From positions 3,286,001 through 3,350,000 of the forward strand of contig OZ245872.1 of assembly GCA_965229345.1 (NCBI GenBank): a stretch of DNA of 64,000 nucleotides. The letters are read 5' to 3'. Source of the stretch: PBB1 sp965229345 (lineage in GTDB: Bacteria; Pseudomonadota; Gammaproteobacteria; Burkholderiales; Burkholderiaceae_C). The notes under the pieces were generated by a model, which was not told where the DNA came from, searched no databases, and was given only the letters and a program-made list of their open reading frames with translations. Shown one piece after another: positions 1 to 7,822 of this stretch. The number at the start of each line of letters is the position of its first letter. Within the stretch, counting starts at the first letter, position 1. The position numbers and the translations under genes are program-made.

Positions 1-639
1 GCTGCGCTGTCGCAAGTCACGCGCATCGTCGTCGCGATCGAGCGACCGGAGTTGTTGCGCGATCTGCCCGAACTGCAGCCAGCGGCGCTGGGCAAGCCCC
101 TGTCGACCATGGACACGGCCTCGGGCCCCAGTGCCACGGTGGCGACGGCACTCGCCAGCCTTGGCGTTCCGCTGCTGGTCACAACCGCCGACCACGCCTT
201 GCTGCAAACAGCCTGGCTGACGGAATTCCTGGCCGCCTGCCCCGCTGACGCCGACGTCACCGCCGCGCTGGCTGGCCGTGCCGCGGTCGAGGCGGCCGCT
301 CCGAACACACGGCGCACCTGGCTGCGCTTTGCCGACGGCGATTACTCGGGTTGCAACCTGTTCCTGATGTCACGGCCGGCCGCGGCCAACGTGATTGAAC
401 TCTGGCGCGAGCTCGAGCAGCACCGCAAGGAGCCGCTGCGGATGATGCAGCGCCTGGGCTGGCTGTTCGCGCTGCGCTATCGCCTGGGGCAGCTCTCACT
501 CTCGGCGGCCACGGCACGGCTGGGCGCATTGGCCGGTGGGGCGAGATTGGCGATCGTGACCCTGCGCGACGGCCAATCCGCGATCGACGTGGACAAGCCC
601 GCTGACCTGGATCTGGTGCGCGAACTGGTCAGCCGCTGA
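1..639 (+). CDS. NTP transferase domain protein (MobA-like), 5' truncated
   Basis: The reading frame is open from the first base, so the start lies outside the window; 212 codons are visible. The C-terminal part fits a MobA/IspD-like nucleotidyltransferase fold: the hydrophobic strand PLLVTTADHALL resembles the metal-binding Asp strand, and the tail IDVDKPADLDLVREL resembles the usual closing motif of such enzymes. The N-terminal nucleotide-binding loop (GxGxR) is not visible, so the nucleotide and acceptor cannot be named. It converges with a second nucleotidyltransferase 52 bases away, which suggests head-group activation in the neighbouring lipid locus (inference). Confidence 0.7.
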   Translation, partial: AALSQVTRIVVAIERPELLRDLPELQPAALGKPLSTMDTASGPSATVATALASLGVPLLVTTADHALLQTAWLTEFLAACPADADVTAALAGRAAVEAAAPNTRRTWLRFADGDYSGCNLFLMSRPAAANVIELWRELEQHRKEPLRMMQRLGWLFALRYRLGQLSLSAATARLGALAGGARLAIVTLRDGQSAIDVDKPADLDLVRELVSR

Positions 640-691
640 CAGGAAGCCAGAGCTCGCGATCGGCGAGCGTGTGCCCGAATGCTGCAGGCCG

Positions 692-1480
692 TCAGGCGGG
701 CGTCGAGGCCGCCTGCTTCTGCAACTGCCAGCTCGAAGCCAACTCGCGCACCTGCACCAGATCCGCGGGGAAATCGAGCTCGCCCCACGACAGGCCTTCG
801 ATCGAGACCACCCGCACATCGGCACCGGCATTGGCGAGGCGGTTGATGGCCGACAGGTACCACAGACCCGGGCCCTCGGGGGTGCGCATTGTGCGTTCGA
901 GCTCGGCGACGAACAGCGCCGCACCGTCTGCGTCAAACCGGAGAAAACCGATCGACTCGCCGTTGACGCTATCGGCACTCAGCGCCTTGCCGATTGCGCG
1001 CAGTCGATCGCCTTCGGTCTCGACCTTCATGTCGTCAGCGTCGTACGCGGCCTTGCGGTCGATGGTGACGGTGATCGGTGCGCTGGGGGCGGCCAGCAAG
1101 CGGCCCGCGATTTCCGGCTCGAACAGGGTGTCGCCGTTGAGGATCATGCACGGGCCGCTCAGCTCGGCACGGGCCATCCAGCAGCTGGCGAGGTTGTCGG
1201 CCAGCTTGTAGAACGGGTTGTAGAGCGTGCGCACCCGCAGCTGGGTGAGCGCCAGACGCTTGAGTTCGGCCTCGACCAGGTCCGGGTAGAACCCGGTCAC
1301 GACCACCGCCTCGGCGACACCCATCTGGTCCAGCGCGCGCAACTGCCATTCCAGCATGCTGCGCCCTCCAAGATCGATCAGGCACTTGGGCATTTGGGCC
1401 GTCAACGGCAACAGGCGGCTGCCTTGTCCGGCACTGAGGATGATGGCGCGATGAGGTCTGGTCACGGTGCGGACTTTCAC
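692..1480 (-). CDS. Sugar/choline-phosphate nucleotidyltransferase (LicC-like)
   Basis: A 262-residue protein with the classic nucleotidyltransferase N-terminus: AIILSAGQGSRLLPLT followed by PKCLIDLGG. A later NGDTLFEP supplies a metal-binding Asp. These match the NTP_transferase family, which couples CTP, UTP or GTP to phosphorylated alcohols or sugars; small single-domain members include LicC (phosphocholine cytidylyltransferase). I place the start at GTG 1480; GTG 1465 also fits, since the motif begins only a few residues later. It lies 23 bases downstream of the phosphopantetheinyl transferase on the same strand, so the two are probably co-transcribed. The substrate cannot be fixed from sequence. 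Confidence 0.78.
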   Translation of the reverse strand: MKVRTVTRPHRAIILSAGQGSRLLPLTAQMPKCLIDLGGRSMLEWQLRALDQMGVAEAVVVTGFYPDLVEAELKRLALTQLRVRTLYNPFYKLADNLASCWMARAELSGPCMILNGDTLFEPEIAGRLLAAPSAPITVTIDRKAAYDADDMKVETEGDRLRAIGKALSADSVNGESIGFLRFDADGAALFVAELERTMRTPEGPGLWYLSAINRLANAGADVRVVSIEGLSWGELDFPADLVQVRELASSWQLQKQAASTPA

Positions 1481-1503
1481 AGTACGGTAATCAACCAGGA
1501 AGC

Positions 1504-2208
1504 TTACCGTACCAAGACGGCGGCGGTTGTCGATGTGCCGCGTTCCAACACCGACCTGGGCACGCGGTGAAAAGCCAATTCTCTGGGCAATTCCGCCAAC
1601 GCCAGATGGGCCACGTGCCGCCGGCCCACCGGCACCGCGAGCGTGTGCCACAGGCGCCCGTCGTAGGCGGCCATGCGCTCACTGGGTGTCGTGTCGACCC
1701 GTGCGACTTCGCGCAAGCCCTGTTCGCTGGCGGCCTTGACCACCGCTTCCTTGCGAGTCCACACCGAATAGAAGCGCCTCGAACTGCGCCCGGCCCAGGC
1801 CCGCTCGGCCGCGCTCAGGTACAGGTGAAACTCTTGCGCGACCAGGTGGCCCACGGGCTCGACATCGATGCCGACCGTGCCTTGCGCCGATATCGCGCAG
1901 ACCACGCGCCCTTCGCCATGCGACAGGCTGAAATCGACCGGCAGCGTCAACGTGGGCCGGGATGCAGGGGGATAGCGCAACGTGGCAAGGACGTCACCCG
2001 CAAAGCCGAGCCTGCGCAGCCCGTGGCTCAACAAGCGGCTGCCAATCAGGGAGCGATGGCGCGCCTGTGGATCGGGCCAGGCACTGATCTGAGCGCGCCG
2101 TGGCGGCGGCAGATCCTGCAGCCACTGTGCTTCCAGACGGGCCGGCAACGCGAACTCGGAGGTGATCAGCACCGACACAGTCATCGCAGGGGCGCCTGTC
2201 GTGTGCAT
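1504..2208 (-). CDS. 4'-phosphopantetheinyl transferase (Sfp/HetI/AcpT type)
   Basis: About 226-234 residues. Two diagnostic motifs of the Sfp-type family are visible: GIDVEPV (Mg-binding Asp and Glu) and YSVWTRKEAVVKA (WxxKEAxxK). The enzyme moves the phosphopantetheine arm of CoA onto the conserved Ser of carrier domains. The likely targets are the carrier domain fused to the first acyl-AMP ligase and the free carrier protein in the divergent operon. Start candidates are ATG 2208 and ATG 2184; neither has a strong ribosome-binding site. Only 27 bases separate ATG 2208 from the divergent P450 start, which slightly favours 2184. Confidence 0.88.
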   Translation of the reverse strand: MHTTGAPAMTVSVLITSEFALPARLEAQWLQDLPPPRRAQISAWPDPQARHRSLIGSRLLSHGLRRLGFAGDVLATLRYPPASRPTLTLPVDFSLSHGEGRVVCAISAQGTVGIDVEPVGHLVAQEFHLYLSAAERAWAGRSSRRFYSVWTRKEAVVKAASEQGLREVARVDTTPSERMAAYDGRLWHTLAVPVGRRHVAHLALAELPRELAFHRVPRSVLERGTSTTAAVLVR

Positions 2209-2235
2209 GACACAATTTGAGGCTGGAAACAGAAA

Positions 2236-3540
2236 ATGATTATGGTTCAGGAAGTGCTGGCCCCCGGCCCATCGCAGCGCCACGACCTTGACGCCAACGA
2301 CGAAAGCGCGAGCCTGCTGCTGGACCTGTCGCAGCGTTATGGCGACACCTTTCGCCTCGCGTCGCAAAGCCGCAGCACCGACAACCTGGTGATCCTGAAC
2401 GCCGACGACATCCGTCGTGTGCTGCAGACGAATCGCGGCAATTACGTCAAGGGCATCGGCATCGAGCGCGTGCGCGTGCTGCTGGGCAACGGGCTGATGG
2501 CCAGCGAAGGCGAGTTGTGGTCGCGACAGCGGCGCCTGGTGCAGCCCGCCTTCCACAGCCAGGTGATCCGCAGCTTCTCGGCACTGATGCACCGCGCCAA
2601 CGTCGATCTGATCGAGCGCTGGAGCGGCTGCGCAGCGCGTGGTGAACCCGTGAATCTGACGCACGACCTGAGCGAGCTGGCGCTGAACATCGTGCTGCGC
2701 GCCTTGTTCGGCACCGACCTCGAACGCTTGATCGACGCCAAGGGCTGCAACCCGTTCGATCTGCTGACCAGTGAAACCCGGCGAGACCTGCCATTCGCCG
2801 CGAAATTCCGCGCGCTGACACATCACGTGCTGCACATGATCGCCGCCCGGCGCCAGGAGCAACGCATCGAGATGGACCTGCTGTCGACGCTGATGGAAGT
2901 GCGCGACCGCGACAGTGGCGAGGCGATGCCCGACCGCGCGCTGCTCGACGAGCTGATGACCTTGATCGTCGCCGGTCACGAAACCACCGCCAGCGCGCTC
3001 AACTGGACCTGGTACCTGCTGTCGCAGAACCCGGAGGTCGAAGCCCGGCTGCACGCGGCCATCGCCAACCCGCCGCAGGTGTCAGGGTTGGGGGAAGAGC
3101 CTGCCGCCACCCACCCCTACATCGAACAGGTGCTGCAGGAAGCCTTGCGCCTGTATCCGCCGGGGTGGCTGTTCACGCGACGCGCGCTGGCTGACGACGT
3201 GCTGGGAGGCTTCCATGTGCCGGCGGGCACCGATGTCTTCATCTGCCCCTACATGCTGCATCGGCAGATTGCGCACTGGGATCAGCCCGAGGTGTTCGAT
3301 CCGCTGCGCTTCGAGCCGGCTGCGGTCGAGGCGCGTCATCGCTTTGCCTACTTGCCCTTTTCTGCGGGGCCGCGTTACTGCATCGGCGCCACCTTCGCGA
3401 TGGCCGAGATGACGATGCACCTGGCGATGGTGGCCGATCGCTTCCGCCTGGAATACACAGGCGCTGTTCCACCCGCGGCAGAATTTCAGGTCAACCTGCG
3501 CTCGCGTCACGACCTCCACATGCGTCTTGTGGCGCGCTGA
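2236..3540 (+). CDS. Cytochrome P450
   Basis: A 434-residue soluble P450 with no membrane anchor. The I-helix oxygen-activation motif AGHETTAS, the ExxR element EALR, and the heme loop FSAGPRYCIG with proximal Cys382 are all present, so it should be catalytically competent. No reductase or ferredoxin gene is adjacent; electrons must come from elsewhere. It is the first gene of the operon and ends 11 bases before a fatty acyl-AMP ligase. This suggests hydroxylation of a fatty acyl chain, free or carrier-bound (inference from context). The product chemistry cannot be read from sequence. Confidence 0.93.
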   Translation: MIMVQEVLAPGPSQRHDLDANDESASLLLDLSQRYGDTFRLASQSRSTDNLVILNADDIRRVLQTNRGNYVKGIGIERVRVLLGNGLMASEGELWSRQRRLVQPAFHSQVIRSFSALMHRANVDLIERWSGCAARGEPVNLTHDLSELALNIVLRALFGTDLERLIDAKGCNPFDLLTSETRRDLPFAAKFRALTHHVLHMIAARRQEQRIEMDLLSTLMEVRDRDSGEAMPDRALLDELMTLIVAGHETTASALNWTWYLLSQNPEVEARLHAAIANPPQVSGLGEEPAATHPYIEQVLQEALRLYPPGWLFTRRALADDVLGGFHVPAGTDVFICPYMLHRQIAHWDQPEVFDPLRFEPAAVEARHRFAYLPFSAGPRYCIGATFAMAEMTMHLAMVADRFRLEYTGAVPPAAEFQVNLRSRHDLHMRLVAR

Positions 3541-3551
3541 AAACAATTTCC

Positions 3552-5507
3552 ATGCTGCCCTTGAAGACTCTCAACGAGATCCTGCCTGCCGATGTGCGTG
3601 AGGATCGCCACATCACCTTCATCGAAGGCGAGAACGAACAGCGCACGATGAGCTTTCGGCGGTTGCGCCAGCGCGCCACCGGTACCTTGGGCGCGCTGCA
3701 GCGCCGCGGCCTCAAGCGCGGCGACACGCTGATCCTGTTCATCGCCGACAACGAACGCTTCGTGGAGATGTTCTGGGCCTGTGTGCTCGGTGGCATCGTG
3801 GCGGTGCCGCTGGCACCTGGCGTGGCCGACGAGCACTGGCGCAAGCTGTTGCGGGTGTTCGCGCAGCTCGATCAATCGCTGGTCTGCATCGACGCCCCGA
3901 CCCTCGACCGCTTCGACGGATTCATCGCGACCCACCACCTGGAAAGCGAAGGGCAGCAACTGCACGCACGCACGGTGGTCGTCGGCGGCCTCGACATCGC
4001 TGGCGAGCCCGGTGTGACGGCGCAACCCCATCAGGAAGATCTCGCGTTCATCCAGTACTCATCGGGCTCGACCGGCGATCCGAAGGGCGTGATGCTCACG
4101 CATCGCAACCTCACCGCCAACATCGCCTCGATCATCGAAGGCGCGGCGTTCACCGACCAGGATTCGGTGATGAGCTGGATGCCCTTGTCGCATGACATGG
4201 GGCTGATCGGCTTCCATCTGGCCCAACTGGCCAGCGGTATCAGTCACGCGATCATGCGCACCGAGTTGTTCGCACGCCGGCCGCTGCTGTGGCTGGACCT
4301 GGCGAGCCAGCGGCGCTGCACCGTGCTGTGTTCACCGAACTTCGGCTTCCAGCACTACCTGCGGCAATACGCCCACCGGCCGCCGCAAGGCCTCGATCTG
4401 TCCAGCGTGCGACTGATCTTCAACGGAGCCGAGCCGATCTCCGCAGAAGTCTGCCGCCGTTTCATGCGCACGATGGCGCCACACGGCTTGAATCCCGGCG
4501 CCATGTTTGCCGTGTATGGCCTGGCCGAAGCGAGTCTCGCCGTCAGCTTCGCGATGCGCGGAACCCCACTCGAAACAGTGGTCGTCGACCCCACCCGGCT
4601 GCGCGTGGGCGAACCCGTGCGCCACGAGGCACTGAATGGCGGGCGGGTGTCGGAGCTGGTCAAGCTGGGACTGCCGCTGAGCGGCGTCGAGTTGCGCATC
4701 GTCGGCGATGCCGGCGAGGCGCTCGGCGAGCGTACGCTGGGCCATTTGCTGATCCGCGGCGACAACGTCACCGCGGGCTATTACCGGGATCCGGCACGGT
4801 CTGCAGAAATCATCTCGTCAGACGGCTGGCTGAACACCGGCGACCTGGGCTTCATCTGGGACGGGCAGCTCGTCATTGCCGGACGCGAGAAAGACCTGGT
4901 CATCATCAACGGGCAGAACCACTACCCGCACGATCTGGAGCGCATCGCGGCCGAAGTGGTCGACATCGAGGCCAACCGCGTCGCTGCGGCAGGCGTTCGA
5001 GGCCCTGTGGCCGACACCGAGGAGCTCGCGTTCTTTGTGATCCATCGCGCCGGCATCGCTGATTTTCTGCCCAAGGTGCTCGAGCTGCGGCGCAAGATGC
5101 TGCAGCAGACGGGCCTGGACGTGGCACACGTGGTGCCCGTCAAGCAGATCCCGAAGACCAGCAGCGGTAAGCTGCAGCGCTATGCCCTGGCCGAGGCCTT
5201 CGAGCGGGGAGAGTTCGACGAAGCACTGTCCGAGATTGAACGGCTGCTGGCGCAACGACTGGCTGCCGAAGAACGGACAGGAACGCCGACCACACGACGT
5301 CTGCAGGAAATCTGTGCCGGTTTCGTTGCCGATCGCGTGTTGACTCCGCAGACCAATTTGCTGGAGATTGACCTTAACTCGCTGACATTGGCGCGTATCC
5401 ACGAGGCCATCGAGCGCGAGTTTCCGCAACGCGTCCAGGTCACAGACTTGTTCGATTACCCCACACTCGAGCAGCTGGCCGAGTTTCTGGATACCACCAC
5501 CGCCTGA
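3552..5507 (+). CDS. Fatty acyl-AMP ligase with C-terminal carrier domain
   Basis: A 651-residue two-domain protein. Residues 1-560 are an ANL adenylating enzyme of the FAAL branch: phosphate loop YSSGSTGDPKGVM, then MPLSHDMGLIG typical of FAALs, and the C-terminal catalytic Lys in KTSSGKLQR. The last 70 or so residues form an acyl-carrier-like domain with the sequence EIDLNSLTLARI, where Ser610 is the probable phosphopantetheine site. The surrounding DLNSL is a variant of the usual DSL. FAALs make acyl-adenylate and pass the chain to a carrier protein rather than to CoA. Here the acceptor is probably its own carrier domain. Confidence 0.9.
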   Translation: MLPLKTLNEILPADVREDRHITFIEGENEQRTMSFRRLRQRATGTLGALQRRGLKRGDTLILFIADNERFVEMFWACVLGGIVAVPLAPGVADEHWRKLLRVFAQLDQSLVCIDAPTLDRFDGFIATHHLESEGQQLHARTVVVGGLDIAGEPGVTAQPHQEDLAFIQYSSGSTGDPKGVMLTHRNLTANIASIIEGAAFTDQDSVMSWMPLSHDMGLIGFHLAQLASGISHAIMRTELFARRPLLWLDLASQRRCTVLCSPNFGFQHYLRQYAHRPPQGLDLSSVRLIFNGAEPISAEVCRRFMRTMAPHGLNPGAMFAVYGLAEASLAVSFAMRGTPLETVVVDPTRLRVGEPVRHEALNGGRVSELVKLGLPLSGVELRIVGDAGEALGERTLGHLLIRGDNVTAGYYRDPARSAEIISSDGWLNTGDLGFIWDGQLVIAGREKDLVIINGQNHYPHDLERIAAEVVDIEANRVAAAGVRGPVADTEELAFFVIHRAGIADFLPKVLELRRKMLQQTGLDVAHVVPVKQIPKTSSGKLQRYALAEAFERGEFDEALSEIERLLAQRLAAEERTGTPTTRRLQEICAGFVADRVLTPQTNLLEIDLNSLTLARIHEAIEREFPQRVQVTDLFDYPTLEQLAEFLDTTTA

Positions 5508-5575
5508 AGCGGCGGTGATCGGTCAAAATAGAGCGTTGGAGTCAACTGCCGCGCAGCCTGAATTGGCGTTTTACG

Positions 5576-5585
5576 CAACATGTTG
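5576..5585. promoter_or_regulatory. Perfect 10-bp palindrome in the gap before the second FAAL
   Basis: CAACATGTTG reads the same on both strands. It lies in the 213-base gap between the two acyl-AMP ligase genes, which is visibly richer in A and T than the genes around it. The gap could hold an internal promoter, but no clear -35/-10 pair can be assigned. Function is unproven; a 10-bp palindrome can occur by chance. Confidence 0.25.
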
Positions 5586-5707
5586 TACCGACCATGACAG
5601 TTTGATTGCAACGCGGACGCGGTCAAATTACATTTCCCAGCGGCTGAAGGCTTGCAGTGCGAAAGGGTGAGGGTTGAAAGATTACTTGCGAGGCCAGCAT
5701 GGCCGTC

Positions 5708-5712
5708 AGAGG
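5708..5712 (+). promoter_or_regulatory. Ribosome-binding site for the second FAAL
   Basis: AGAGG sits 8 bases before GTG 5721. It decides the start: an upstream in-frame TTG at 5652 would add 23 residues that do not resemble the family. Confidence 0.5.
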
Positions 5713-5720
5713 TGTTTCCA

Positions 5721-7532
5721 GTGAATGCTGCGGCACCTTCCCACGCCTGTGTGACCCCAACCGCGAGCGGCATCGAACTGCGCAGCGCGGACTTTCCGAC
5801 CCTTGCTGCGGCACTCGACTACGCGGCTGGCGGCGACTCCGGCTTCAATTACTACGATGGTCGCGGCGCATTGATCGCCACGCTGCCGTACAAGGAACTC
5901 CGAGCACAAGCACTCGAGATGGCGCGGCGCCTGGCGCCACTGGGCCGCGGCCAACGACTTGCGCTGGTGGCGCACACGCACCCCGACTTCGCAGTGCTGT
6001 TCTATGCATGCCAGTACGCGGGACTGGTGCCTGTGCCTTTGCCCGCCGCGGTCCATCTCGGCGGTCGCGAGGCTTACGTTCGACATCTGCGCCAGCTGAT
6101 GAAGGATTGCCAGGCGGTGGCGGCATTCGCCCCGCAGGAATTCGTCGGCTTCCTGCGCGAGGCCAGTGAAGGCCTGTCGTTGACGCTGGTCGGGACAGCG
6201 CAGGACTTCTCGGCCCTGCCCGCTCTCGACACGACACCACGGCCGCCAGAACCCAGCGAACTGGCCTATCTGCAGTACACCTCGGGCAGCACCCGTTTTC
6301 CTCGCGGCACCATGATCACCCAGTCGGCGGTCATGGCCAACCTGAGCGCCATCTTCAACCACGGCTTCCAGTTGACGCCGGAAGACCGTTTCTGCTCCTG
6401 GCTGCCGTACTACCACGACATGGGTCTGGTCGGCATCGTGCTGGGCTGCGTTGCCACTCAACGTTCGGTCGATTACCTGCCGACGCGCGATTTCGCGATG
6501 CGTCCGCGGTTGTGGCTCAAGCTGATGTCGCTGAACCGTTGCACGATCTCGTTCAGCCCACCGTTCGGATACACCTTGTGCGCGCGCCGGTTGCGGCCGT
6601 CCGATACCGAGGCGCTGGATCTGTCCGCATGGCGTGTGGCAGGTGTCGGCGCCGAGATGATTCATCCGGAAACCTTGCACGAGTTCGCCAAGGTGCTGGC
6701 TTCGGCAGGCTTCAATGAAAAGTCCTTCCTGCCCTGCTACGGGATGGCGGAATGCTCGTTGGCCGTCAGCTTTGCGCCACTCGAGGTCGGCGCCCACAGC
6801 GACGTCGTCGACATCGACCGTCTGGCGCATCACGGCGAAGCCATCCCGGTGAGTGCCGACGGCACGGGAGCCAAAGGCAAGGCCTTCATCGATTGCGGCA
6901 AACCGCTGCCAGGCTACGAGATGGAGATCCGCGATGAGCGCGGCCGGCCACTGCCGGAACGTCGCTGCGGCCGCATCCACCTGCGAGGCGCCAGCCTGAT
7001 GTCAGGCTATTTCGGCAACCTCGAAGCGTCGCGCGAGGTGCTCTCAGCCGATGGTTGGCTGGACACCGGTGACATCGGCTATCAAGCCAATGGCGCCCTG
7101 CACATCACGGGCCGAGCCAAGGACCTGATGATCATCAAGGGCCGCAACATCTGGCCGCAGGATCTGGAGCATCTGGCAGAGCAAGAGCCAGAAGTGCGCC
7201 CCACCGACGCCTCCGCGTTTTCGATCACCGATGACGAAGGTGGTGAAACCGCCGTGCTGGTCGTGCAGTGCCGGGAGGCCGATCCGCGCAAGCTCGCCAG
7301 CCTGGCCGAGCGTGTTCAGCAAGCGATTCATGCCGAGTTCGGCATTCACTGCGTGATCGAACTGGTGCCACCACACACCTTGCCCCGGACATCGTCGGGC
7401 AAGCTGTCTCGCAGCACGGCGCGCAAGGAGTTCATCGAACGGCGCAGCGCGGAAGAAACAACCGAGTCCCGTGGGCGATTCGTCGGTCATCCGAAGCGCG
7501 CGCCCATTGAAGTTGAAAGCGCGGCATCGTGA
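5721..7532 (+). CDS. Fatty acyl-AMP ligase (FAAL), stand-alone
   Basis: A 603-residue ANL enzyme of the FAAL type. The phosphate loop is YTSGSTRFPRGTM; the TR after GST is typical of FAALs. WLPYYHDMGLVG, the core WLDTGDIG and the C-terminal catalytic Lys in RTSSGKLSR are present. Unlike its upstream paralogue it has no carrier domain. Its stop overlaps the start of the free carrier protein by 4 bases, so that protein is the likely acceptor of its acyl chain. Two FAALs in one operon suggest two different acyl chains or chain pools. The GTG start follows an AGAGG ribosome-binding site. Confidence 0.92.
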   Translation: MNAAAPSHACVTPTASGIELRSADFPTLAAALDYAAGGDSGFNYYDGRGALIATLPYKELRAQALEMARRLAPLGRGQRLALVAHTHPDFAVLFYACQYAGLVPVPLPAAVHLGGREAYVRHLRQLMKDCQAVAAFAPQEFVGFLREASEGLSLTLVGTAQDFSALPALDTTPRPPEPSELAYLQYTSGSTRFPRGTMITQSAVMANLSAIFNHGFQLTPEDRFCSWLPYYHDMGLVGIVLGCVATQRSVDYLPTRDFAMRPRLWLKLMSLNRCTISFSPPFGYTLCARRLRPSDTEALDLSAWRVAGVGAEMIHPETLHEFAKVLASAGFNEKSFLPCYGMAECSLAVSFAPLEVGAHSDVVDIDRLAHHGEAIPVSADGTGAKGKAFIDCGKPLPGYEMEIRDERGRPLPERRCGRIHLRGASLMSGYFGNLEASREVLSADGWLDTGDIGYQANGALHITGRAKDLMIIKGRNIWPQDLEHLAEQEPEVRPTDASAFSITDDEGGETAVLVVQCREADPRKLASLAERVQQAIHAEFGIHCVIELVPPHTLPRTSSGKLSRSTARKEFIERRSAEETTESRGRFVGHPKRAPIEVESAAS

Positions 7533-7822
7533 GCGTGTTATCCGGCCCAGCAGTGGAACCCTCCTCCTTGAACGAAACGACGGCATCGGTCGAATCGACC
7601 ATTCGTGAAGCCCTGGGCGTGATTCGCCCCGATGCAGCCCGCATCCGAGGCGACGCGGATTTGGCCCAGGAAGCCGATCTCGATTCGGCGGAAGTCATGG
7701 ACTTGGTGATGGAAATCGAAGACCGCCTCGATCTGTCGATTCCGGTGGAAACCATGGCTCAGGCTCGCACCATCGATGAGCTCTGTGCTGGCATCGTGCA
7801 ACTCAAGCATGGAGCCCCGTGA
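7529..7822 (+). CDS. Acyl carrier protein
   Basis: A 97-residue protein whose middle, ADLDSAEVMDLVMEIEDRL, is the carrier-protein recognition helix. Ser53 is the expected phosphopantetheine site; the motif is DSA rather than the usual DSL. The GTG start overlaps the previous stop (GTGA) and its own stop overlaps the next GTG start, so translation of FAAL, carrier and synthase is probably coupled. It is a dedicated carrier, distinct from housekeeping AcpP, and should present the acyl chain to the oxoamine synthase downstream. Confidence 0.92.
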   Translation: MSVLSGPAVEPSSLNETTASVESTIREALGVIRPDAARIRGDADLAQEADLDSAEVMDLVMEIEDRLDLSIPVETMAQARTIDELCAGIVQLKHGAP

